This document shows positions 19,646 through 30,109 of a stretch of DNA of 64,000 bases, piece after piece. Below the pieces are notes generated by a model. The model saw only the letters and a list, made by a program, of their open reading frames with translations. It was not told where the DNA came from and did no database searches. A program made the position numbers and the translations under genes. The DNA is from Rhynchopus euleeides (Eukaryota; Euglenozoa; Diplonemea; Diplonemida; Diplonemidae): positions 496,001-560,000 of the forward strand of contig OY723298.1 in the NCBI GenBank assembly GCA_963210315.1, in the 5' to 3' direction. How positions within the stretch are numbered: position 1 is the stretch's first letter; every line of letters starts with the position of its first letter.

Positions 19646-20872
19646 CTCCCCCACTCCATCGCAGTCACTCAGTGGCTTTTCGGCGATCGCAGTGCTCCGT
19701 CCCTCCCGCTGCAACCAACTGAGGCTTCCGTCCCGTTGCCCGTCACCACCTCGAGGGAGGTATCCCGGGGTTTCGGCAGCGTCGTCCGGCCCGCCCTCGC
19801 CTCACGCTGCCGACCTCCGCCAGTTCCGCCACTCAGGAAGCACAGCTTTGACACCCGCGCCCTCGTCACACACATCTCTACCGCGCCCCTGCGCTGTGCT
19901 CCTCCGTCTCGTTCGCACCCCCTTTACCCTTCATTCCCGTGCAGCTTCTCGCCTCGAGATGCAGCAGACACCCGTGAGCAGAGAAGGGAGTGTAGCAGTC
20001 CCTCGGTTCGCCCCCGGGTAGCGAAGTAAGCCCGTGCAGCCCTGTCGCCAGCTTTCCGGCGTAGTCGCCGCCGGTGTCCGCTGAGGTTCCACAGGAACGG
20101 CCGGCAGACAACTTCGTGACAGGCAGCCGCCCTCGTTCCTGTGCCAGAAGTCAACAAACGCGTCGGTGATCCGCTCCCGCTCCGCGGCAGCCCTTTCGGT
20201 GACCTCGAAGGTGTGCACCAGTTCCGACTGCGCCTCGCGTTGCAGCTGCCCGCCCAACTCTTTCCCCTCCCGTCGCCCAGTCAGTGGTCGATCGCCTCCC
20301 TCTCGCGTGCCGCCAGCTTTGGACCACACCCCGCTCGGCCCGCCTCGGCAGTTGTTGTCCCCAGTACGCGCGCCTCCCGGGTCGGGTTCGCGCCCACCCC
20401 CGCACGGGCGGCTCTCCGTGAGGGAGAGGTCCACCCTTTACCAGCCCCCTTGCGCATCGTTTTTTGAGCGCACGGGAACGCGCAGCACCCCCTGGCCATC
20501 GGCCAGTCGTCACCCCCCCGGCGCCCCACCGCCCCCCGCGTCCAGCGCAGGACAGCACATCCCCTGCTGAAACTTTTGCGCGGGGGGCCGCGCGAAGCGC
20601 GGCCCCGCGACCCCACCCCCACCCCGCGCGAAGCGCGGGGTGGGGGTGGGGGTTTAACCTTATCTTCCTTGGGGGTGCAGGACCTCCCCCAGGATTGACG
20701 AGTTGGGGGTATAGCTTGGCGGACGATGACGTGGTATCGACAGCGGCTTGCCCCCCCGCCCTGAAATAGGCGCGTGAACTCTTACGTCACTTCGCACAGT
20801 GTGCATCATGTTCAAATGACACGCAGGAGCCAGTAGGCTGCCTTTCAAACGGGGTGCCTGTCCCTGCTGGAC

Positions 20873-20935
20873 AGGGGGGTCTGGGGGGCGGAGCCCCCCA
20901 GCCGCCGGAGGCCATGGGAGTGAACATTTATTCCT
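20873..20935 (-). repeat. 60-bp hairpin module, copy in R
   Basis: Contains GGCGGCTGGGGGGCTCCG followed by CCCCCCAG on the minus strand, a hairpin of the GGGGGGCTCCGCCCCCC type next to CTCCGGCGG. One of seven copies in the window. Confidence 0.75.
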
Positions 20936-21101
20936 GGTGGGCGCGGTTACTCACGGCATGGTCCCTCGGTGCCAGGCTGCGATGCCAGCACGCTAACCCA
21001 AATTGCAAAACGGCGGGCGCAGATCGGTGTGAATTGGGCTGCATCCTGGGTAGCCCGGACCCTACCCGATGTGACGATAAATTGTCGCGCAAGGACATGC
21101 C

Positions 21102-21145
21102 ACAGGGGGGTCGAGCCCCCCAGCCGCCGTAGTGAACGTCTGTTC
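21102..21145 (-). repeat. 60-bp hairpin module, shortened copy in R
   Basis: Keeps GAACAGACGTTCACTACGG and GGCTGGGGGGCTCGACCCCC on the minus strand; shorter stem than the other copies. Confidence 0.55.
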
Positions 21146-21954
21146 ACAGGTTGACATGATTCGTGCCATGCCAAGCCCCTTACCAAATTCGGTGGGTCGT
21201 TGGGTCGATTGTTACGAAGAGCCCTGCCACCCACATGTGCAGGACACGCCCGCCCGACATGTGCATTGTACAGCACCACACCAACTTCCCGTACGGATTT
21301 GTCTGCAAGCCATCCCCGACCCAAATGCCTCCTGTCTCACCGAGTCTGGAAATGCTGCCGCACACACTGCCACACCTGAACCCTGCAGGGGCTGCCTGCC
21401 GTTGGGTGGCTCGACGATCCGGCACAGGTCCTCCTGCAGCCACCTGATGCGCTCTTGCTTCGCAGAACTCGCCATCGTCACGCTTCTCCCTGACGCAGGC
21501 CTCCGCGAGCTGCTTCACCAGCTCCGCCTCCTCCGCGTCCCCCCGATGCAGCGACTGCGCGCGCTGGAGGGGGGCCCCGGATGGGAGGGCTAGGCGGTGC
21601 CGCATGGCTACACCTCGTGCAGGCTGCTGGATCGACGCAGCGGTCCCTGCAGCCGGATCGTCGCAAAACCCAGAGCTTGTGCGGCCAGGTGCAGGGCTGC
21701 GACCTGTCTCGACCTGCATCTCCGCCCAGGCCCGCCCAGTCCCGTAGCTCACGTGTTTCATCGCCTCGGGGATGAACCCCTCCGGAACTGGGTTCGTCCC
21801 CAGCCGTACGGCCTTGTCATACAGCGCCCGTCTCCTGTATCGCTTTCATGAGCCGCTCGCGAGGGGGTGAAGGTGTAGCGCCCCTCGACGGGGTGCTGGA
21901 GGATGGCCCTCAGGTCATCGGGCTCATCGCGGTGGTATTGACAACTTGAGGCCC

Positions 21955-22003
21955 CCTGTAGTTAAGCCCCCCCTTGCCAGACCCCCCAGGGGGGGCTTAA
22001 ACA
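21955..22003. repeat. TTAAGCCCCCCC inverted repeat
   Basis: TTAAGCCCCCCCTTG and CAGGGGGGGCTTAA face each other across a short loop; a strong potential hairpin inside element R. Confidence 0.6.
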
Positions 22004-22653
22004 CGGGGGATCCCAGGTAATAGCGTTTTCCTCGCTGCCTCCCGTGGGGTCTCGACAGCACTAGACATTTCGGCGCAGGTAGGTTGCCTCCACTACAGGC
22101 TCACCCTAGACGAAGAGGGTGTCGCCATGGGAACCAAAAACCTGATTAAGGGGTGTAGTGCTAACACGCCATGAACGCCTCGCCAACCTGGCCAATTTAG
22201 CCGGAGGGGTATCGGTCTACCTGGAACAATGAGACGCTCAAAATACCAAGGGAACCCGCACGTCTTCTTTGGAATTCCCCTCAACGGGGAACACGCATCT
22301 GACCTGGTGTCCCAAGGCCACGACGCCTCCCCCCACCTGGCACACCGGATCCCGCTGGACTGTGGGGACGCCACTAAAGTGATTGCGTAACACTGTGTTC
22401 ACCACCTCCGGTCTTCACGGTCAGGTGAAGATCAATTTTGCAGATCGCGACATGTCATGACCATGTCATGGGGTTCTTCGGGTGTCCCCATTCAGAAAAC
22501 ACCCGAAAAATATGACAACTTTGCTAAACTGGACCCAACTCCCCACACTCTTTTTTTTGCCATTTTTTCCATTTTTGGGCTCACTTTTTCTCACTTTTCT
22601 CACTCCAGAGCGAAGGCCCCCATAATACTTGCATGTCAACTATTATGCATGTA

Positions 22654-22966
22654 CCGTATACGTAAATATTTTGGAACGTAAATATTATGGAACGTAAATA
22701 TTTTGGAACGCTGGTGGGTTGGCGTTCCAGATTTTTTTCGTTCCATAATATTTACAGGGCTTTCTGCGACTCGGGGACTTGGACCAGGTGATCGGACGGC
22801 ATACAGAGTCCCTGACGGGACCTACTCGTGCACTTTTCGCGCGATTCCTGACGCAAGCCGTCCTCACCACCGAGTCCCCAACTGGCCCTGTAAATATTAT
22901 GGAACGGACCGGCCAAAAATGGGCCCGTTCCATAATATTTACGTTCCATAATATTTACGTATACGG
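22654..22966. mobile_element. MITE family Q, copy 1
   Basis: 313 bp, ends CCGTATACGTAAATATT and its inverse, flanked by TA on both sides. GGAACG-based repeats lie next to both ends. The ends resemble those of the pogo family (CCGTAAACGG), so it may be mobilised by a related transposase. A second copy is at 44,798. Confidence 0.8.
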
Positions 22967-23078
22967 TATAATACATGTATATGCCTGAAATATACATGTA
23001 AAATACATGTATATCAAGTAAAAATACATGTATAATACTTGCATGTCAACTATTATACATGTATTTTTACTTGATATA

Positions 23079-23882
23079 CCGTAAACGGAAAAAGGGTGGA
23101 CCGTAAAAATGTTCCAAGTTCCCAAAAAAAGGCCAAACGTTCCATCTTTTTTACGGTCCACCATTTATTGGGACTGAATATGGAAAAGACAATGCGATTT
23201 TCGCCCGCGGGCTGGTGGGTTGCGGGGCGCGGACTGCGGCCTCCACGCCGCAGACACCCACACGTAGGCCTCCCGACCTCCCAGCTTTGGACCCTCCCTC
23301 CACAACCGCAACCAACACCAGCAAGAGAAGCAAGTCCTCCCTGTGTGTGGAAAGGACACGATCACCACCACTCACCTCGAGACTCACCCACACACCTCGA
23401 GAAGTGTAGTACCATGCAAGGAGCGTTCCGGTAGAAGTAAAAGTAGAACCTGCTGCGCTAGCCCACATAAGCAGCCACGGTACGGCAGGGAGCGCAGACA
23501 GAAGCTGAGACCACCGGGCTCCCTCCAGATGTAAATTCGTGAATCAGTGCCCGGAAAATCCAGGGAAATCGTACTCCTTTAGTGTAGTACACCCTGCAGT
23601 AACTGTGGGAGAGCAGTTCCGGACGAGGTGAGCGCACACTCTGTGTTGAGGCCCTGTGGTGTTAATCCTGCAGCTTCAGTCGTGCGATTTCCTTGGTTCC
23701 TTCTCGACTTCGTCGCGAAGGAACTCGTAAAAAAAACCGCCAAGTCCACTATCCCAACCGTAAAATAGGTGGACCGTAAAAATGTTCCAAGTTCCGGAAA
23801 AATCCCATTTGTTCCATCTTTTTTACGGTCCACCTATAGTACGGTTCACCTTTATTACGGTCCACAATATTTCCGTTTACGG
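23079..23882 (-). mobile_element. Pogo-family short copy P1
   Basis: 804 bp with CCGTAAACGGAAA inverted ends and TA on each side. Same sequence as P5 but lacking the whole transposase region; oriented opposite to P2-P5. GGACCGTAAAAA motifs recur near both ends. Confidence 0.85.
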
Positions 23883-24229
23883 TACATGTATTTTACATGT
23901 ATATTTCAGGCATTTACATGTATTCTACATGTATAATACTTGTCATGCAAGTATTATACATGTATTTTACTTGTCATGCAAGTATTTTACATGTATAATA
24001 CTTGCATGACAAGTATTATACATGTAAAATACATGTAAATGCCTGAAATATACATGTAAAATACATGTATATCAAGTAAAAATACAAGTATAATAGTTGA
24101 CATGCAAGTATTATACTTGTATTTTTACTTGATATACATGTATTTTACATGTATATTTCAGGCATATACATGTATTATACATGTATAATAGTTGACATGC
24201 AAGTATTATACATGTATAATACATGTATA

Positions 24230-25039
24230 CCGTAAACGGAAATATTGTGGACCGTAATAAAGGTGAACCGTACTATAGGTGGACCGTAAAAAAGATGGAA
24301 CAAATGGGATTTTTCCGGAACTTGGAACATTTTTACGGTCCACCTATTTTACGGTTGGGATAGTGGACTTGGCGGTTTTTTTTACGAGTTCCTTCGTGAC
24401 GAAGTCGCGAAGGAACCAAGGAAATCGTACGACTGAAGCTGCAGGATTAACACCACAGAGCCTCAGCACAGAGTGTGCGCTCACCATCGTCCGGGAACTG
24501 TTCTCCCACAGTTACTGCAGGGTGTACTACACTAAAGGAGTACGATTTCCCTGAATTTTCCGGGCACTGATTCACGAATTTACATCTGGAGGGAGCCCGG
24601 TGGTCTCAGCTTCTGTCTGCGCGCCCTGCCGTACTGTGGCTGCTTTTGTGGGCTCGTGCATCAGGTTCTACTTTTACTTCTACCGGAACGCTCCTTGCAT
24701 GGTACTACACTTCTCGAGGTGTGGTGGTGGGTGAGTCTCGAGGTGAGTGGTGGTGATCGTGCCCTTTCCACACGCAGGGAGGACTTGCTTCTCTTGCTGG
24801 TGTTGGTTGCGGTGGTGGAGGGAGGGTCCAAAGCTGGGAGGTCGGGAGGCCTACGTGCGGGAGTCTGCGGCGTGGAGGCCGCAGTCCGCGCCCCGCAACC
24901 CACCAGCCCGCGGGCGAAAATCGCATTGTCTTTTCCATATGCAGTCCCAATAAATAGTGGACCGTAAAAAAGATGGAACGTTTGGCCTTTTTTTGGGAAC
25001 TTGGAACATTTTTACGGTCCACCCTTTTTCCGTTTACGG
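24230..25039 (+). mobile_element. Pogo-family short copy P2
   Basis: 810 bp, TA-flanked, with the same CCGTAAACGG ends and the same internal junction TACTACAC|TTCTCGAG as P1 and P3. With P1 it forms a large inverted pair around 23.9-24.2 kb. Confidence 0.85.
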
Positions 25040-25083
25040 TATACTTGTAGTTATACATGTAAAATTTACAAGATCCCACCGTG

Positions 25084-27452
25084 TACCCTACAGCACGTCG
25101 GGGGTACCCACAACCCGACCCAACCCTACCCTAGGGTGAGGGTTGGGTACCCATAACCCGACCCAACACGACCCTACCCAACCCAGGGGTCAGGGCCAGG
25201 GTTGATCCTAGACCCAACCCAACCCAAGGGTTAGGGTCAGGGTTGACCCCAGACCCTACCCAACCCTAGGGTAAGGGTCAGGGTTGACCCTAGACCCTAC
25301 CCAACCCTAGGGTTAGGGTTAACCCTTGACCCAACCCTAGGGATAGGGTTAGGGTTGACCCTAGACCCTACCCTAACCCTAGGGTTAGGGTTAACCCTAG
25401 ACCCTACCCTAACCCTAGGGTTAGGGTTAGGGTTAACCCTAGACCCTACCCAACCCTCGGGTTAGGGTCAGGGTTGACCCTAGACCCTACCCTAACCCTA
25501 GGGTTAGGGTTAGGGTTGACCCTAGACCCTACCCTAACCCTAGGGTTAGGGTCAGGGTTAACCCTAGACCCTACCCTAACCCTAGGGTTAGGGTTAGGGT
25601 TAACCCTTGACCCAACCCTAGGGTTAGGGTTAGGGTTGACCCTAGACCCTACCCTAACCCTAGGGTTAGGGTTAACCCTAGACCCTACCCAACCCTAGGG
25701 TTAGGGTCAGGGTTAACCCTAGACCCTACCCAACCCTAGGGTTAGGGTTAGGGTTAACCCTAGACCCTACCCAACCCTCGGGTTAGGGTCAGGGTTGACC
25801 CTAGACCCTACCCAACCCTCGGGTTAGGGTTAGGGTTAACCCTGGACCCTACCCAACCCTAGGGTTAGGGTCAGGGTTGACCCTAGACCCTACCCTAACC
25901 CTAGGGTTAGGGTCAGGGTTAACCCTAGACCCTACCCAACCCTAGGGTTAGGGTTAACCCTTGACCCAACCCTAGGGTTAGGGTCAGGGTTGACCCTAGA
26001 CCCTACCCTAGGGTTCGGGTAGGGTATAGGGTTAACCCCAACCCTGATCCGAGGGTTGGGTCGGGTCTAGGGTGAACCCTAACCCTAGGGTCGGGCAGGG
26101 TCTTGGGTTAACCCCCAACCCTAACCCTAGGGTTGGGTTGTGTATAGGGTTAACCCTAACCCTAACCCTAGGGTAGGGTTGGGTCTTGGGTTAACCCTAA
26201 CCCTAGGGTTGGGTTGGGTATAGGGTTAACCCCAACCCTAACCCTAGGGTTGGGTAGGGTATAGGGTTAACCCTAACCCTAGGGTTGGGTTGGGTCTAGG
26301 GTTAACCCTGACCCTAACCCTAGGGTTGGGTAGGGTATAGGGTTAACCCCAACCCTAACCCTAGGGTTGGGTTGGGTCTAGGGTTAACCCTGACCCTAAC
26401 CCTAGGGTTGGGTTGTGTATAGGGTTAACCCTAACCCTAACCCTAGGGTAGGGTTGGGTCTTGGGTTAACCCTAACCCTAGGGTTGGGTTGGGTATAGGG
26501 TTAACCCTAACCCTAGGGTGAGGGTAGGGTATAGGGTTAACCCCAACCCTAACCCTAGGGTTGGGTAGGGTATAGGGTTAACCCTAACCCTAGGGTAGGG
26601 TTGGGTATAGGGTTAACCCTAACCCTAACCCTAGGGTTGGGTGGGGTATAGGGTTAACCCTAACCCTAGGGTTGGGTTGGGTCTAGGGTTAACCCTGACC
26701 CTAACCCTAGGGTTGGGTAGGGTGTAGGGTTAACCCTAACCCTAGGGTTGGGTTGGGTTAACCCTAACCCTAGGGTTGGGTTGGGTATAGGGTTAACCCT
26801 AACCCTAACCCTAGGGTTGGGTTGGGTCTAGGGTTAACCCTGACCCTAACCCTAGGGTTGGGTAGGGTATAGGGTTAACCCCAACCCTAACCCTAGGGTT
26901 GGGTTGGGTCTAGGGTTAACCCGAACCCTAACCCTAGGGTTGGGTTGGGTCTAGGGTTAACCCTAACCCTAACCCTAGGGTAGGGTTGGGTGTAGGGTTG
27001 GGTAGGGTGTAGGGTTAACCCTCACCCTAACCCTAGGGTTGGGTAGGGTATAGGGTTAACCCTAACCCCAGGGTAGGGTCTAGGGTTAACCCTAACCCTA
27101 ACCCTAGGGTTGGGTAGGGTATAGGGTTAACCCCAACCCCAACCCTAGGGTTGGGTAGGGTGTAGGGTTAACCCTCACCCTAACCCTAGGGTTGGGTAGG
27201 GTATAGGGTTAACCCTAACCCCAGGGTAGGGTCTAGGGTTAACCCTAACCCTAGGGTGAGGGTAGGGTCTGGAGTTAACCCCAACCCCAACCCTAGGGTT
27301 GGGTAGGGTCTAGGGTCACCCGTAACCCTCGAAATCGGGCCCAAATCGCCAAAATGGGCACCCCTCGAAAAAAAAAATTCGAAAAGGTCCCCCTACCCAC
27401 ACCTGGAAATTACCAAAAAATCTGGGATCCCGGCGGCCCCAACCCTAGGGTA
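25084..27452. repeat. Telomere-like satellite arranged as an inverted array
   Basis: About 2.3 kb of GGGTTA/TAACCC variants. It is not a simple telomere tract: CCCTAA and TTAGGG alternate within units of about 46 bp (CCCTAGGGTTAGGGTTAACC with TAGACCCTACCC). From 25.1 to about 26.0 kb units read ...TAGACCCTACCCAACCC...; from about 26.07 kb to 27.3 kb they read as the inverse complement (GGGTTGGGTAGGGTCTAGGG). The switch is near 26,010-26,070. The last 130 bp (27,320-27,452) are unrelated. Confidence 0.85.
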
Positions 27453-28450
27453 CACGGTGGGATCTTGTAAATTTTACATGTATAACTACAAGTATACCGT
27501 AAACGGAAATATTGTGGACCGTAATAAAGGTGAACCGTACTATAGGTGGACCGTAAAAAAGATGGAACAAATGGGATTTTTCCGGAACTTGGAACATTTT
27601 TACGGTCCACCTATTTTACGGTTGGGATCGTGGACTTGGCGGTTTTTTTTACGAGTTCCTTCGCGACGAAGTCGCGAAGGAACCAAGGAAATCGTACGAC
27701 TGAAGCTGCAGGATTAACACCACAGGGCCTCAGCACAGAGTGTGCGCTCACCATCGTCCGGGAACTGTTCTCCCACAGTTACTGCAGGGTGTACTACACT
27801 AAAGGAGTACGATTTCCCTTAATTTTCCGGGCACTGATTCACGAATTTACATCTGGAGGGAGCCCGGTGGTCTCAGCTTCTGTCTGCGCGCCCTGCCGTA
27901 CTGTGGCTGCTTTTGTGGGCTCGTGCAGCAGGTTCTACTTTTACTTCTACCGGAATGCTCCTTGCATGGTACTACACTTCTCGAGGTGTGGTGGTGGGTG
28001 AGTCTCGAGGTGAGTGGTGGTGATCGTGCCTTTTCCACACGCAGGGAGGACTTGCTTCTCTTGCTGGTGTTGGTTGCGGTGGTGGAGGGAGGGTCCAAAG
28101 CTGGGAGGTCGGGAGGCCTACGTGTGGGTGTCTGCGGCGTGGAGGCCGCAGTCCGCGCCCCGCAACCCACCAGCCCGCGGGCGAAAAACCAGTGTTTAAG
28201 ATACTGTTACGAAAAACGGGGCTTAGCCCCGGTTTTTGAGATTTTGCCCCGAAAAACGGGGGGTGCCTCTTTTTTTTTTCCACCGGGATTTTTCTGAGAT
28301 TCTGTCCGGGTACTATTCCAGGGTACTTTTTGGCCAGAGGAGGCCGGGGGCAAGAGCACAGTGCCCTGCCCCAGGGTTAGCCCGATGAACCTGTTGAGCA
28401 CAAGGTGCACGTTGACTACATGCGGCGTGCGACTATGGAGCAGAATCAGC

Positions 28451-28504
28451 TGTTCGCTACCGTGGCCTCCGGCGGCTGGGGGGCTCCGCCCCCCAGACCC
28501 CCCT
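28451..28504 (+). repeat. 60-bp hairpin module, first copy in W1
   Basis: CTACCGTGGCCTCCGGCGG, then the GGGGGGCTCCGCCCCCC hairpin and ACCCCCC. Confidence 0.75.
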
Positions 28505-28610
28505 GTGCCGTCTGCCTGTCTTATATCCAACACCCTTTGAGGTCAATTGGGGATGGAATACAGACCACCCGGGAGGATGCAGGCAGCTCACAGAATCGTA
28601 CGGTTACAAG

Positions 28611-28670
28611 GAACAGATGCTCACTACCGTGGCCTCCGGCGGCTGGGGGGCTCCGCCCCCCAGACCCCCC
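28611..28670 (+). repeat. 60-bp hairpin module, second copy in W1
   Basis: Begins GAACAGATGCTCACTACCGT and runs through the hairpin to ACCCCCC; the fullest plus-strand copy. Confidence 0.8.
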
Positions 28671-29212
28671 ATGTGGCCTGTGCCTGTCCAGAACCAAGTC
28701 TGCAAGGGCAACCTGCGGTGCTTTCAACACCACCGCGCTCTCCCGAACGCCTTTCTCATCGACTGGCTCCTTCGCGTTGGCGCCAAGAAGGAGCGCGCTC
28801 CTCTCGGACCTGGCAGCGGCCCCCGCAGAGGAGCCACCCTGCCCATCCCAGTTGAGTGGCGTGGGGTGGGGTGGGGTTGTGGGAAGGGAAGCCCTTCCAG
28901 TTGGGGAAATGGCTGAAATTTTACCCCCGATTACCCCCGGTTTTCGGCGCGCAGCGCGGAACCCTATCTTTTACCCTGGAAAAACGCATTGTCTTTTCCA
29001 TATTCAGTCCCAATAAATGGTGGACCGTAAAAAAGATGGAACGTTTGGCCTTTTTTTGGGAACTTGGAACATTTTTACGGTCCACCCTTTTTCCGTTTAC
29101 GGTATACATGTATTATACATGTATAATACTTGCATGTCAACTATTATACATGTATAATACATGTATATGCCTGAAATATACATGTAAAATACATGTATAT
29201 CAAGTAAAAATA

Positions 29213-29975
29213 CCGTAAACGGAAATATTGTGGACCGTAATAAAGGTGAACCGTACTATAGGTGGACCGTAAAAAAGATGGAACAAATGGGATTTTTCCG
29301 GAACTTGGAACATTTTTACGGTCCACCTATTTTACGGTTGGGATCGTGGACTTGGCGGTTTTTTTTACGAGTTCCTTCGCGACTTCGTCGCGAAGGAACC
29401 AAGGAAATCGTACGACTGGGCCTCAGCACAGAGTGTGCGCTCACCATCGTCCGGGAACTGTTCTCCCACAGTTACTGCAGGGTGTACTACACTAAAGGAG
29501 TACGATTTCCCTTAATTTTCCGGGCACTGATTCACGAATTTACATCTGGAGGGAGCCCGGTGGTCTCAGCTTCTGTCTGCGCGCCCTGCCGTACTGTGGC
29601 TGCTTTTGTGGGCTCGTGCAGCAGGTTCTACTTTTACTTCTACCGGAATGCTCCTTGCATGGTACTACACTTCTCGAGGTGAGTGGTGGTGATCGTGCCT
29701 TTTCCACACGCAGGGAGGACTTGCTTCTCTTGCTGGTGTTGGTTGCGGTGGTGGAGGGAGGGTCCAAAGCTGGGAGGTCGGGAGGCCTACGTGTGGGTGT
29801 CTGCGGCGTGGAGGCCGCAGTCCGCGCCCCGCAACCCACCAGCCCGCGGGCGAAAAACGCATTGTCTTTTCCATATTCAGTCCCAATAAATGGTGGACCG
29901 TAAAAAAGATGGAACGTTTGGCCTTTTTTTGGGAACTTGGAACATTTTTACGGTCCACCCTTTTTCCGTTTACGG
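29213..29975 (+). mobile_element. Pogo-family short copy P4
   Basis: 763 bp, TA-flanked. Relative to P2 it lacks two short internal blocks, one next to a TCTCGAGGTG direct repeat. Confidence 0.85.
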
Positions 29976-30109
29976 TACATGTATAATACTTGCATGTCAA
30001 CTATTATACATGTATTTTTACTTGATATACATGTATTTTACATGTATATTTCAGGCATTTACATGTATTTTACATGTATAATACTTGTCATGCAAGTATT
30101 TTACATGTA

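Larger units (their letters stand above)
19155..22621. mobile_element. Element R with GGGGGCCTTCGCTCTG inverted ends
   Basis: GGGGGCCTTCGCTCTG at 19155 is mirrored by CAGAGCGAAGGCCCCC ending at 22621. ATA flanks both sides, and the uninterrupted site (ACATGTATAATAC) is visible in other copies of the surrounding AT-rich sequence. The interior has a 31-bp minisatellite, GC-rich hairpins near 20,580-20,650 and two 60-bp hairpin modules. Some minus-strand frames look like decayed protein, for example about 20,434-20,100 with coiled-coil composition and 21,620-21,400. No intact gene. Confidence 0.65.
19089..25083. mobile_element. AT-rich palindromic element X, copy at 19.1-25.1 kb
   Basis: Starts CACGGTGGGATCTTGTAA and ends with its inverse complement at 25083, with about 45 bp of perfect inverted terminal repeat. 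Its own sequence is AT-rich and built of ATACATGTAT palindromes and the words CTTGCATGTCAACTATTAT and TGCCTGAAATATAC. It is broken up by elements R, Q and two pogo-family copies. The two flanks do not share an obvious target duplication here. Confidence 0.6.
28190..28978. mobile_element. CAGGG-ended element W1 inside P3
   Basis: Ends CAGTGTTTAAGATA and TATCTTTTACCCTG. GAAAAAC flanks both sides, and the empty site GCGAAAAACGCATTG can be read in P4. Interior: CGGGGCTTAGCCCCG hairpin, two 60-bp hairpin modules and a GGCGCGCAGCGCGG hairpin near the right end. No gene. Confidence 0.8.
27497..29102 (+). mobile_element. Pogo-family short copy P3, interrupted by W1
   Basis: TA-flanked with CCGTAAACGG ends. 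Apart from a 789-bp insertion of element W at 28190-28978 it matches P2 and P4. Confidence 0.85.

Noticed and set aside
25084-27452. A true chromosome end
   Set aside because: Both strands of the telomere word alternate inside each unit, the array flips orientation, and ordinary sequence continues on both sides.
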